32,664 nt of DNA from Oscillospiraceae bacterium (lineage in GTDB: Bacteria; Bacillota; Clostridia; Oscillospirales; CAG-272). Position numbers and translations under genes: made by a program. The notes under the pieces are model-generated. The model was not told where the DNA came from, did not search any database, and was given only the letters and a program-made list of their open reading frames with translations. The stretch spans positions 1 through 32,664 of the forward strand of contig WREN01000003.1 in the NCBI GenBank assembly GCA_009779295.1, written 5' to 3'. Below are positions 1 through 8,089 of this stretch, piece after piece; positions within the stretch are counted from its first letter, which is position 1; every line of letters starts with the position of its first letter.

Positions 1-123
1 GCGGAACAAATAGAACCGTAGGACTTACGGGGTTAGCTCGTTGGTACTGGGTCGGGTACGATCCTTGAGCGAGAAGCTCCCACTTCAAACGTCGTTAGAC
101 GTTAAGTGGTGAGAGCATGTCAC
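1..123 (+). mobile_element. 3' (right) end of an IS200/IS605-family element: tnpB tail remnant plus right-end hairpin
   Basis: Frame-1 peptide ...LEREAPTSNVVRR* resembles the (K/R)(Q/R)EAP tail of TnpB proteins. It is followed by an imperfect hairpin CTCCCACTT-CA-AACGTC-GTTA-GACGTT-AAGTGGTGAG (77-113) and the terminal motif AGCATGTCAC, typical of IS605 right ends. Frame 1 has stops at 19-21 and 34-36, so the visible tnpB tail is frameshifted/decayed or partly non-coding. Confidence 0.62.
77..123 (+). ncRNA. putative omega-RNA (TnpB guide scaffold) 3' end; the guide would start at about 124
   Basis: Terminal hairpin and ATGTCAC end of an IS605-like element. In TnpB systems the omega-RNA scaffold ends at the right-end boundary and flanking DNA supplies the guide. 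Confidence 0.4.
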
Positions 124-497
124 GGGCAAATACGCCGAACGTAGGATTGAACAATTTGGACGATTCGCGCGAAGGTATCGCGAAATACCTCGCGCGCAAT
201 CCGGCGACTTGCTTCGTTGCGGAAAAAGATGGTGTTATCGTTGGTGTGATTCTCAGCGGTCACGACGGGCGCAGAGGATTTATCTATCACATGGCGGTGG
301 CGCAATCCGAACAGCGGAAAGGAATCGGTACCGCGCTTGTAAACGCTGCGATTTCCGCTCTCGAACATGAAGGCGTAACGAGAGTTATACTCTTTGTGTT
401 CGTGAACAATGAAGCGGGTAACGCTTTTTGGGAGAAAATGGGGTTTATTGTTAGAGACGATTTAGTTTATAGGAATAAAATAATAAAAAATAGCTGA
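117..497 (+). pseudogene. GNAT family N-acetyltransferase, 5'-truncated; its apparent ATG lies inside the IS right end
   Basis: NTPNVGLNNLDDSREGIAKYLARNPATCFVAEKDGVIVGVILSGHDGRRGFIYHMAV...RKGIGTALV...NNEAGNAFWEKMGF is a clear GNAT. The N-terminal ~20 aa that normally precede ..(L)W-NTPxxGLNxxDDSREGI are missing. Confidence 0.7.
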
Positions 498-527
498 ATA
501 ATCAGTTATTTTTTATGTACACCTAAC

Positions 528-1544
528 TCACGTATACTCACCGTAAATCGCGACCGCGTCCATGACATGGTACGCGGTTTTATTATCGCCCTCGCCTGCG
601 CCCATCGTAATCAAAATATAATCGTTCCCGCCTATAACGGCATATGTGGCAAGGCACAGGCACGCTTCATTCGTAAAACCTGTCTTGCCGCCGATAATAA
701 ACCCCATATAAAAGTTATTCTGAGAAAAAGCTATGTAAGTCGTATTGCTGAACGTTATACCTTCTTCATGTATATTAGTCGGCGAAGTCGTATAGCTCAT
801 CATTCGCGTGAAAATACTCCGGAACATCTCATTCTTAATCGAATATGTCAGAATCTTTGCCATATCGGAAGCGGTCGTGTAGTGATTCTCATCGTGCAAA
901 CCTGTCACGTTGACGAAATTGGTATTATTACAACCCAATTCCTTTGCCTTCTCGTTCATCAAATCGGCGAATCTGCTCTCCGAACCCGCGACGTAATTCG
1001 CTACCGCTATTGACGCTTCCGCGCCTGACGGCAGCATTACGCCGTACAGCAAATCAATAATCTTCACTTCCTCTTTCGCTTCAAAACCGGCGGTCGCCGC
1101 GTTTTGCCGGAACAGGAAATCGATTATGTCCTGCGTTATGATTATAGTGTCGTCATATTTCGACGGATCGATCCGTTCTATCGCGATGATCGACGTCATG
1201 ATTTTAGTCAGCGAAGCCGGAAAAGCGATGGTGTCAGGATTTTTTTCACAAATAGTTTCGTCTCTGGAGATATTATAAAAAACGGCGTACTTGCTGTGAA
1301 TCTCATCGCCGAGTTGAATCGCCGGGACGATTACTTTAGGTTGCGTAGTGGTTTCAGATTCGCTGAATTCCGCAACGGCGGAGACTTCGCCCGGTGTTTT
1401 TTTATCCGACATATTTACGGCGCATCTTATAACAAAAAATAATATAAAAACTATGAGAAGAATGAAAAGAAACACGTACAAATCGTTATTCTTCTTTTTC
1501 TTTTTTGGTGGAACTCTTCTTGGCATTGACCGCCGGTTATTCAT
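528..1544 (-). CDS. serine-type D-Ala-D-Ala carboxypeptidase (peptidase S11, DacF-like)
   Basis: N-terminal TM segment, SLTK (SxxK), PSGAEA at the SxN position, GGKTGFT (KTG); GGGGAAG upstream of the ATG. Confidence 0.88.
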   Translation of the reverse strand: MNNRRSMPRRVPPKKKKKNNDLYVFLFILLIVFILFFVIRCAVNMSDKKTPGEVSAVAEFSESETTTQPKVIVPAIQLGDEIHSKYAVFYNISRDETICEKNPDTIAFPASLTKIMTSIIAIERIDPSKYDDTIIITQDIIDFLFRQNAATAGFEAKEEVKIIDLLYGVMLPSGAEASIAVANYVAGSESRFADLMNEKAKELGCNNTNFVNVTGLHDENHYTTASDMAKILTYSIKNEMFRSIFTRMMSYTTSPTNIHEEGITFSNTTYIAFSQNNFYMGFIIGGKTGFTNEACLCLATYAVIGGNDYILITMGAGEGDNKTAYHVMDAVAIYGEYT

Positions 1545-2538
1545 CTTTAGTATCTTCCCCTTTTTTAATTTTTGCGAGCGGATTCATACTCATCGCGTTT
1601 TCCATACTCGCGTCGCTGACGTGCGTATAAATCTGCGTGGTGTTCAACTGCTCGTGACCTAATATATCCTTAAGAACGCGGACGTCAACTTTACCCGTTT
1701 GATACATCAATGTCGCGGCGGTGTGGCGCAGCTTATGAACGGAATAAAATTTATTTCCCAGATCGGCCATATCAAGATACTTTTTAACCATCCATTGCAC
1801 AGTTTTATTACTGATACGTTTGTGAAATTTTGACAGAAACAGCGCGTTTTTGTCTTTAATCTGAACATCATTTGCGCGGATTTGGATATAAGCAGTCAGC
1901 GCTTCCCTGCACGCTTCGTTGAGGTAGATTATCCTTTCTTTATTTCGCTTGCCCAAAATCCTCACCGAACGAAGTTCCTTGTCCAAATCGCTCAGATTTA
2001 TCCCCACAAGTTCCGACAACCGTATGCCGGTATTCAAGAAAACTGTTATAATCGCGTAATCCCGTACAACCGTTTTGGAATGTTCGTCGTTTTTGATAGC
2101 GTCCAGCAAACCGATACTTTCATTAAGAGAAAGATATTTCGGAAGCGAACTCTTGATAGACGGCGATTCAATATCGGCGGCAGGATTTTCTTCCAGCAAT
2201 TTCAATTTTGTTGTCAAATATTTATAAAACGATTTGATTGCCGACAATTTTCTCGCCCTTGTCCGCGAGATGTTCAACCGTTCCGTTGCGGCGTAGTTAA
2301 AAAATTCATAAATTTCCTCACGCGTAACGCTTACGATAAAATCGTTATCGATCCCGCTTATATCGATACCGTTGAAAACTTCTTCGTCCTTCAAATCAAT
2401 CTTCTCGCGGCTGGCTTTTATAAATTTAAAAAACAACGCCAAATCGATCTGATACTGATCAAGGGTCATTTCCGAACGTCCCCGGATCACCCGTTGATAA
2501 TTCAAATAATTGTTTATTAATTGAGGCGCTTCTTGCAA
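1537..2538 (-). CDS. tyrosine recombinase/integrase, XerC/XerD-like
   Basis: N-terminal SAM-like core-binding region; catalytic motifs TGIRLSEL, HKLRHTAATLM, GHEQLNTTQIYTHV; TTG start with AAGGAG upstream. Confidence 0.88.
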   Translation of the reverse strand: MQEAPQLINNYLNYQRVIRGRSEMTLDQYQIDLALFFKFIKASREKIDLKDEEVFNGIDISGIDNDFIVSVTREEIYEFFNYAATERLNISRTRARKLSAIKSFYKYLTTKLKLLEENPAADIESPSIKSSLPKYLSLNESIGLLDAIKNDEHSKTVVRDYAIITVFLNTGIRLSELVGINLSDLDKELRSVRILGKRNKERIIYLNEACREALTAYIQIRANDVQIKDKNALFLSKFHKRISNKTVQWMVKKYLDMADLGNKFYSVHKLRHTAATLMYQTGKVDVRVLKDILGHEQLNTTQIYTHVSDASMENAMSMNPLAKIKKGEDTKDE

Positions 2539-2579
2539 AAAGCATCACTCCTTCGTTATTTCTATGATAATGGCAATTT

Positions 2580-2611
2580 ATTGACAACGTCAATTTATTG
2601 ACGATGTAATT
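2580..2611. promoter_or_regulatory. candidate tandem operator: ATTGAC-AAC-GTCAAT-TT-ATTGAC-GAT-GTAATT
   Basis: Two head-to-tail dyads with 17-bp period (CAATTTATTGACAACGT / CAATTTATTGACGATGT, 15/17 identical) just upstream of the recombinase, overlapping a possible minus-strand TTGACG -35. Confidence 0.45.
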
Positions 2612-2645
2612 TTAATGGCTAAAGTGTAAATTTTTATTTTTATTC

Positions 2646-2674
2646 TTGTTTTGTTTATATTCATCTATTAAAAT
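2646..2674 (+). promoter_or_regulatory. sigma-A-type promoter for the 2723 membrane protein
   Basis: TTGTTT-N17-TAAAAT. Confidence 0.4.
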
Positions 2675-2722
2675 AATTATATAAATATATTATTTATAAA
2701 CACTTTTTAAGGATTTGTTCGT

Positions 2723-3268
2723 ATGCTTAATTTTTTAAAGGAAAACTCATACTCAATTGTCAAAATGATGATCTATCAGTTCGGTTTGACGGTATTCGGT
2801 TTCATGCTGTCGATGTCGGTCGGACAAAATGAATTTTTACAGTTGGTCGCAAGTATTTTTGCGATAATATTTTATTTGTTTTTGCTGTATTCCATGACAT
2901 GGACGGTAGGTTCGAAAGATCACGATAAGGTAAGCAACAAGCGCGCTCCGTATGTGCCGGCAAATGGATTATATATGTCGATGGTCGCCAACGCGATTAA
3001 TTTTCTGGCGGGAATATTTATGTTTACCGGCTATATTGTAGGCGGTAAAGAAGGCACGTTGTACGGCGTTTGGAACATGATAACGAAACTGATCCAAGCG
3101 ATGTATTTGGGATTAAGTATAAATATCCCTGATGAATTTCATTTTATCATGTATTTATTAACGCCCTTTCCTGCAATTTTTATCTGCGGGCTTGCGTATT
3201 ATTTAGGGGTAAAAGATATAAGCATATTGAAATTATTAGGAATAAATACAAATAATAAAAAGAAATAA
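2723..3268 (+). CDS. multi-pass membrane protein of unknown function
   Basis: 181-aa ORF with several hydrophobic segments, AAGGA upstream; no recognised family. Confidence 0.7.
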   Translation: MLNFLKENSYSIVKMMIYQFGLTVFGFMLSMSVGQNEFLQLVASIFAIIFYLFLLYSMTWTVGSKDHDKVSNKRAPYVPANGLYMSMVANAINFLAGIFMFTGYIVGGKEGTLYGVWNMITKLIQAMYLGLSINIPDEFHFIMYLLTPFPAIFICGLAYYLGVKDISILKLLGINTNNKKK

Positions 3269-3360
3269 TTATTAGTTTTTAGAATTTTGCACCCGTTTCA
3301 AGCATATATTGTATGAAGTATGTAAGACGCGGGTGATATTATTGAGGATGATGTATAATA

Positions 3361-4746
3361 ATGAAAGCAAGTAAAACTTTGTATGTTTGCACAGAATGTG
3401 ATTATCAGTCGCCGAAATGGCTGGGCAGATGCCCTGAATGTAAGTCGTGGAACACCCTCGAGGAACAAACCGTGCAGAATACGTCTGCTTCAAGTTCTGC
3501 GAGTAAGAAGAATTATCAGATAACGAGCGATTACGAGAGCGTCGCGACGTTGTACGATGAATTAGATTTGCCCGAATATATGCGCAATAATACGGGTCTC
3601 GGCGAATTGGACCGTGTTCTCGGCGGCGGATTGGTGAGCGGTTCGGTCATTTTGTTATCTGGCGAACCAGGTATCGGCAAATCAACATTGCTGACGCAGA
3701 TTTCAGCTTCGCTTGGAGATAACAAAATATTGTATATCTCCGGTGAAGAGTCGAGAAGTCAATTGAAACTGCGCGCGGAACGCCTGAAACTCAAATGCCC
3801 CAATCTTTATGTATTGACTGAAACGAGTATGGAAAACATACTGAACGAGATCAATAAAATTAAACCTGACGTTATAATCGTGGACTCCATTCAAACGGTT
3901 TACAGCGACAATATTTCGTCCGCTCCCGGAAGCATAGCGCAGGTGAAGGAAGCCGCTATGCGTTTTATTAATATCGCCAAAAACGAGAATATTTCGATAA
4001 TTTTAGTGGGTCACGTCAACAAAGAGGGCGGCATCGCGGGGCCGAAAGTGCTTGAGCATATGGTTGACGCTGTTCTATATTTTGAAGGAGAGCGCCAGAA
4101 TACTTACCGCATAATCCGCGCTGTGAAGAATCGTTTCGGCTCGACGAATGAAATCGGCGTGTTCGAAATGACGGAAGTCGGCTTGGTTGAGATTCCAAAC
4201 CCGTCGGAAATGCTGCTCGCGGACAGACCTAAGAATATTTCCGGCAACTGCGCGGTATGTATAATGGAAGGTACACGTCCGATCATCGCGGAAGTGCAGG
4301 CGCTTGCGACAACGACGGTGTTCCCGTCGCCGAAACGCACGTCGAACGGTATCGATTACAACCGGATGTGTTTGCTGCTTGCCGTGCTGGAGAAGCGGTT
4401 CGGGCTGCGGTTTTCGACGAACGACGTCTACATGAACGTCATCGGCGGGTTGAAAATCGAGGAACCTGCGGCCGATCTCGCGATTACGCTTGCGTTGATT
4501 TCAAGTATAAAAGACCAGCCGATCCCCGACAACGTGATTGCGTTCGGCGAAGTAGGACTTGCAGGCGAGTGCCGCGCAATTTCGAATATCGAGCAGCGAA
4601 TCAAGGAAGCGACGAGGCTTGGTTTTAATAAAATCATACTTCCCTACCGTTCGATTGAAAAATTGAAAATTGATATAAAAGATATTGAATTAATCGCGGC
4701 GCGCAGCGTGTTTGATATTATTAAGACGCCGGGGATTCTGACGTGA
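3361..4746 (+). CDS. radA: DNA repair protein RadA/Sms
   Basis: Zinc finger CTECDYQSPKWLGRCPECKSW, Walker A GEPGIGKST, KNRFGSTNEIGVFEM, Lon-like C-terminal domain. Confidence 0.97.
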   Translation: MKASKTLYVCTECDYQSPKWLGRCPECKSWNTLEEQTVQNTSASSSASKKNYQITSDYESVATLYDELDLPEYMRNNTGLGELDRVLGGGLVSGSVILLSGEPGIGKSTLLTQISASLGDNKILYISGEESRSQLKLRAERLKLKCPNLYVLTETSMENILNEINKIKPDVIIVDSIQTVYSDNISSAPGSIAQVKEAAMRFINIAKNENISIILVGHVNKEGGIAGPKVLEHMVDAVLYFEGERQNTYRIIRAVKNRFGSTNEIGVFEMTEVGLVEIPNPSEMLLADRPKNISGNCAVCIMEGTRPIIAEVQALATTTVFPSPKRTSNGIDYNRMCLLLAVLEKRFGLRFSTNDVYMNVIGGLKIEEPAADLAITLALISSIKDQPIPDNVIAFGEVGLAGECRAISNIEQRIKEATRLGFNKIILPYRSIEKLKIDIKDIELIAARSVFDIIKTPGILT

Positions 4747-5080
4747 TGTAGGTTGTAATTTCATCCGTTAGGACATCGTAAAAATACTTTCCCGAAAACT
4801 CGCTCATATCATTTTCTAAATACCAAGTGAACGAAACTTCAATAATTGTACTGCTTATCCAGCGCTGCGGTGTGAAATATGGGTCAGGACGATTTTTATC
4901 AGGGACAGCTTCGGGGTATAAAATTAATAATTCTGAATCCAAACCATATCCTTCAATAAAATATTTGCCGTCTGTTGAGTATTCACTCCTTACTCTCTCT
5001 GCTTCTTCTTCCTTGCCCCTGCACGCCAAAACCGCAAATATCATTATAAATGCCAATCCAATTAGTAAAATTTTTTTCAT
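4721..5080 (-). CDS. small putative lipoprotein of unknown function
   Basis: Signal peptide with lipobox-like LACRG; 119 aa; convergent with and overlapping the radA 3' end by 26 bp. Confidence 0.6.
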   Translation of the reverse strand: MKKILLIGLAFIMIFAVLACRGKEEEAERVRSEYSTDGKYFIEGYGLDSELLILYPEAVPDKNRPDPYFTPQRWISSTIIEVSFTWYLENDMSEFSGKYFYDVLTDEITTYITSESPAS

Positions 5081-5083
5081 TTT

Positions 5084-5608
5084 TCACTCCATTTTCGGTT
5101 TCGCGTTTCTCATACGGCAAAAGGAAAAATTCAAAGTTGAGTCCAAAATTGCGTCACGCAATTCCCACAAATTGTTTAGAATCCTGACCTCAACGTTCCG
5201 TTTGAACAATTCTTCATATAAATTGTCATATTTAGTTACTGAAATTGGGATTTCCGTTTTATCGCTTACATAAAAGCTCGCGGTTTCATCATAATAAAAG
5301 TTTACGGGATCGAATTCATAAACATATAAAGTCGTTTCCAACATTCTAACGTGCCAGTCATTTTCAATCGCGACACAATGACGCGACGAAAATGGGGAGG
5401 AAAAGAACTTCGCAATATCTTCCTGCGTCGTATCTTCCTTAACGCGGTAAGTTACACGCGGGCAATCGCGCGGGGTCAGCCAATTCGGGAGAGCAGGTTC
5501 GGTTAACGACCACACCAACCCCTTTGACTTGTCCATATCTTCCCTTGTCGGAATCCGCGGGACAAACTTGTCAATATTCGGCTCCTCACTGACGTGAAAC
5601 AATTTCAT
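5084..5608 (-). CDS. DUF6886-like hypothetical protein
   Basis: MKLFHVSEEPNIDKFVPRIPTREDM...GLVWSLTEPALPNWLTPRDCPRVTY pattern; start placed at the internal ATG with GGAGGG upstream. Confidence 0.65.
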   Translation of the reverse strand: MKLFHVSEEPNIDKFVPRIPTREDMDKSKGLVWSLTEPALPNWLTPRDCPRVTYRVKEDTTQEDIAKFFSSPFSSRHCVAIENDWHVRMLETTLYVYEFDPVNFYYDETASFYVSDKTEIPISVTKYDNLYEELFKRNVEVRILNNLWELRDAILDSTLNFSFCRMRNAKPKME

Positions 5609-6776
5609 CGTTAATTTGCCCTCCCGTATAATGTAACGTTTCATGCGGCATTTCTTTCTTCTTCAACCGCCGTTCGACCAATTCTTTAAACAATGTATAA
5701 ATCACCGTAAATATCGGTACGCCGAAGAACAACCCGAACAATCCGAAGAATCCGCCCATGAAGATTATCGCGGTCAGTACCCACAACGCCGACAATCCGT
5801 TCTTCTCACTCAATATCCGCGGCTCGATGAGATTGCTGTCAAGTTGTTGCAATCCGATAACTATTAACGCGAACCATATGACTTTCGCCGGGTCGGCGAT
5901 GAAGATTATAAATACCCCGAACAGTGCGCCGATGTAGATTCCGATGAACGGTATGAATGCGGTCACACCGATCACGACGCTCACGATAGGCGCGTAAGGC
6001 ATTCCGAATAGAGTCATCAGCAGGAAGCACAACAACCCTAAGAATATCGAATCCAATGATTTCCCCACTACGAATTCGTTGAATACTTTGTTGATCAAGC
6101 TCATTATTTTCAAGAAAAAATTATAACCTTCATCCGGAAAAACCGCTCTGGATAATTTTCTAACCTGCGCCCAAACGACGTCTTTTGAAACTAAAAAGTA
6201 TACCGAAAACACCATTCCGAGGAAAATATTTATCGTTTCTTTGACGAAAGTTCCTAAGAAGTTCAAAATATACGGTGTAATATTTTCAAAAAACGTATAT
6301 GAATTCGCAACCAATCCCTGCAATGCGTCGATGACTTTCTCATACTGTTCCGCGAAAAGCTCAGACGAACCGGCCATTTCTTCGATCCAATTCTGCGCGT
6401 AACTCACGTAGCCGCCGACTTTCGATTCCAAATCGGTGTAGCTTTCGATTATCTGCGGCACTATTATAAATCCGAAGAACGTTATAACCGACAGTGCGAT
6501 TATATAAGTGAGGATTATCGCGAACAATCTCTTGAGTTTGAGACGTTTTTTAATAAAGAATAATAATCTTTTCTCACATAAATTCGTAAGCGGCGCAAGC
6601 ATAAACGCGAAAATAAACGCGTAAATCAACGGCTTGCAAACGTTGTAAACAGTTTTAACAGTGTTTAAAATAAAATCGAAATTAATGAAAATCAATCCGC
6701 AAAAGATCGTAAAGATTATGAAAACCATTACGTAAACGGCGATAGTATTATATTTTTCGTTGTCAAATATCTTCAT
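5586..6776 (-). CDS. AI-2E family transporter (paralogue B)
   Basis: Eight-TM-like profile with the family C-terminal block DSNLIEPRILSEKNGLSALWVLTAIIFMGGFFGLFGLFFGVP. Confidence 0.88.
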   Translation of the reverse strand: MKIFDNEKYNTIAVYVMVFIIFTIFCGLIFINFDFILNTVKTVYNVCKPLIYAFIFAFMLAPLTNLCEKRLLFFIKKRLKLKRLFAIILTYIIALSVITFFGFIIVPQIIESYTDLESKVGGYVSYAQNWIEEMAGSSELFAEQYEKVIDALQGLVANSYTFFENITPYILNFLGTFVKETINIFLGMVFSVYFLVSKDVVWAQVRKLSRAVFPDEGYNFFLKIMSLINKVFNEFVVGKSLDSIFLGLLCFLLMTLFGMPYAPIVSVVIGVTAFIPFIGIYIGALFGVFIIFIADPAKVIWFALIVIGLQQLDSNLIEPRILSEKNGLSALWVLTAIIFMGGFFGLFGLFFGVPIFTVIYTLFKELVERRLKKKEMPHETLHYTGGQINDEIVSRQ

Positions 6777-7989
6777 TATGATCCTCCTCAGAGGGTTTAT
6801 AATCCTCCGTGTTTATTGGCAATTCTTTCTTCGCGAGCCGTTTTTCAGCGAACGATTTCAATACGGCGTACAGCACGGCGAAGATCGGTACGCCGATGAA
6901 CATGCCGACGATGCCGTACAGGCCGCCCATTACGATAATCGCCACAATGACCCACATCGCGCTCAAGCCAGTCTTATTGCCCAAAATCTTCGGTCCGAGA
7001 ATGTTGCCGTCTAACTGCTGGATGACGACGATGATGATAGTGAACCAAATCGTGTACGCCGGATCGGCGATGAAAATTATAAATGCGCTCGGAATCGCGC
7101 CTATGAACGGTCCAAAGAACGGTATGACGTTCGTAACGCCGACAATCAGCGCGACTAATGGGTAGTACGGCATGTTTATGAGCGCGAGTATCACGAAAGT
7201 AACCACGCCGACGATAACTGATTCCAAGATTTTCCCGACAATAAACCCGCCGAAAGTTTTATCCGTGAACTTTCCGAATTCTACAATCTTCTCAACGTTT
7301 GTTTTCTTTATAAACGCGTACATGGTCTTCTGTATTTGCGCGTTCAATTTCTCTTTTGAGGCTAAGAAGTATATCGAAAATATTATCCCGAGCAGCACAT
7401 TTATAAATTGACCGAATATATTAATTACGAAATTTGAAATATAAGGAGTTATGTTTTGTATTACGACATATGTACCCTGTAATATTTCTACAAGGCTGTC
7501 AGTAATTTTATTGATGTCAACAAATTCTATAATCCTGTCATATATTGTTTTTATTAAAGCTGACGATTCTGCCAAATTTTCGATAAGCGCTTGAGTCGAA
7601 TTAAAATAATCAACCAGTTTCGCCTGCAAATCGTTATAACTTGACACGATCTGCGGTACGACCAGCGCGATGAACAAAACAAAAATTATCGTAAACAACA
7701 GATATGTTATAACCATCGATAAAATTCTTTTCAATTTTTTATGCGGTTTTTTACGCTCGATAAATTTAAATTTCGACTCGCAGAATTTCATCAGCGGGTT
7801 AAACAGATACGCGATGATAAAGCCGTACATCAGCGGGCTGGCTAACCGAAAGAACCTGCTAATGAAATCGATTATATATTTAAAATTGATGCACGCAAAA
7901 ACCAGCAGTACGCTGACCGCCGAAATAATACACGCGTATACCGTTATCGTAAGGTATTTTTTATCCCAGTTAATTTTCAAAAAGTTCAC
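6763..7989 (-). CDS. AI-2E family transporter (paralogue A)
   Basis: DGNILGPKILGNKTGLSAMWVIVAIIVMGGLYGIVGMFIGVP family block; overlaps the downstream paralogue by 14 bp; GTG start. Confidence 0.88.
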   Translation of the reverse strand: MNFLKINWDKKYLTITVYACIISAVSVLLVFACINFKYIIDFISRFFRLASPLMYGFIIAYLFNPLMKFCESKFKFIERKKPHKKLKRILSMVITYLLFTIIFVLFIALVVPQIVSSYNDLQAKLVDYFNSTQALIENLAESSALIKTIYDRIIEFVDINKITDSLVEILQGTYVVIQNITPYISNFVINIFGQFINVLLGIIFSIYFLASKEKLNAQIQKTMYAFIKKTNVEKIVEFGKFTDKTFGGFIVGKILESVIVGVVTFVILALINMPYYPLVALIVGVTNVIPFFGPFIGAIPSAFIIFIADPAYTIWFTIIIVVIQQLDGNILGPKILGNKTGLSAMWVIVAIIVMGGLYGIVGMFIGVPIFAVLYAVLKSFAEKRLAKKELPINTEDYKPSEEDHNEDI

Positions 7990-8002
7990 CCCGTTTCTCT
8001 CT

Positions 8003-8031
8003 ATTTTACACTATTTTGAAGATAAAATCAA
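8003..8031 (-). promoter_or_regulatory. sigma-A-type promoter for the AI-2E transporter operon
   Basis: Minus strand TTGATT-N17-TAAAAT. Confidence 0.5.
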
Positions 8032-8038
8032 TAAACTA

Positions 8039-8067
8039 TTGAAAAATTTATGTAAACATGTTATAAT
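8039..8067 (+). promoter_or_regulatory. sigma-A-type promoter for the nucleoside hydrolase operon
   Basis: TTGAAA-N17-TATAAT with TG upstream of the -10. Confidence 0.6.
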
Positions 8068-8089
8068 GTTTGGGAGGTATTAAATTTAA

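Noticed and set aside
567-1442. Plus-strand ORFs 567..1013 and 1104..1442
   Set aside because: Antisense to the carboxypeptidase; no motifs.
1882-2520. 212-aa plus-strand ORF
   Set aside because: Antisense to the tyrosine recombinase, which has all catalytic motifs; this frame has no recognisable domain.
1537-2538. Recombinase considered as integrase of an integrative element bounded by the IS605 end
   Set aside because: No attachment-site repeats, tRNA, excisionase or mobilisation genes nearby; neighbours are housekeeping genes.
3290-3335. CACCCG ... CGGGTG pairing before radA, considered as riboswitch/terminator
   Set aside because: Only 6 bp with a ~34-nt loop and no poly-U tract; no known RNA family recognised.
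4257-4628. 123-aa plus-strand out-of-frame ORF
   Set aside because: Lies within radA in another frame; Arg-rich shadow translation.
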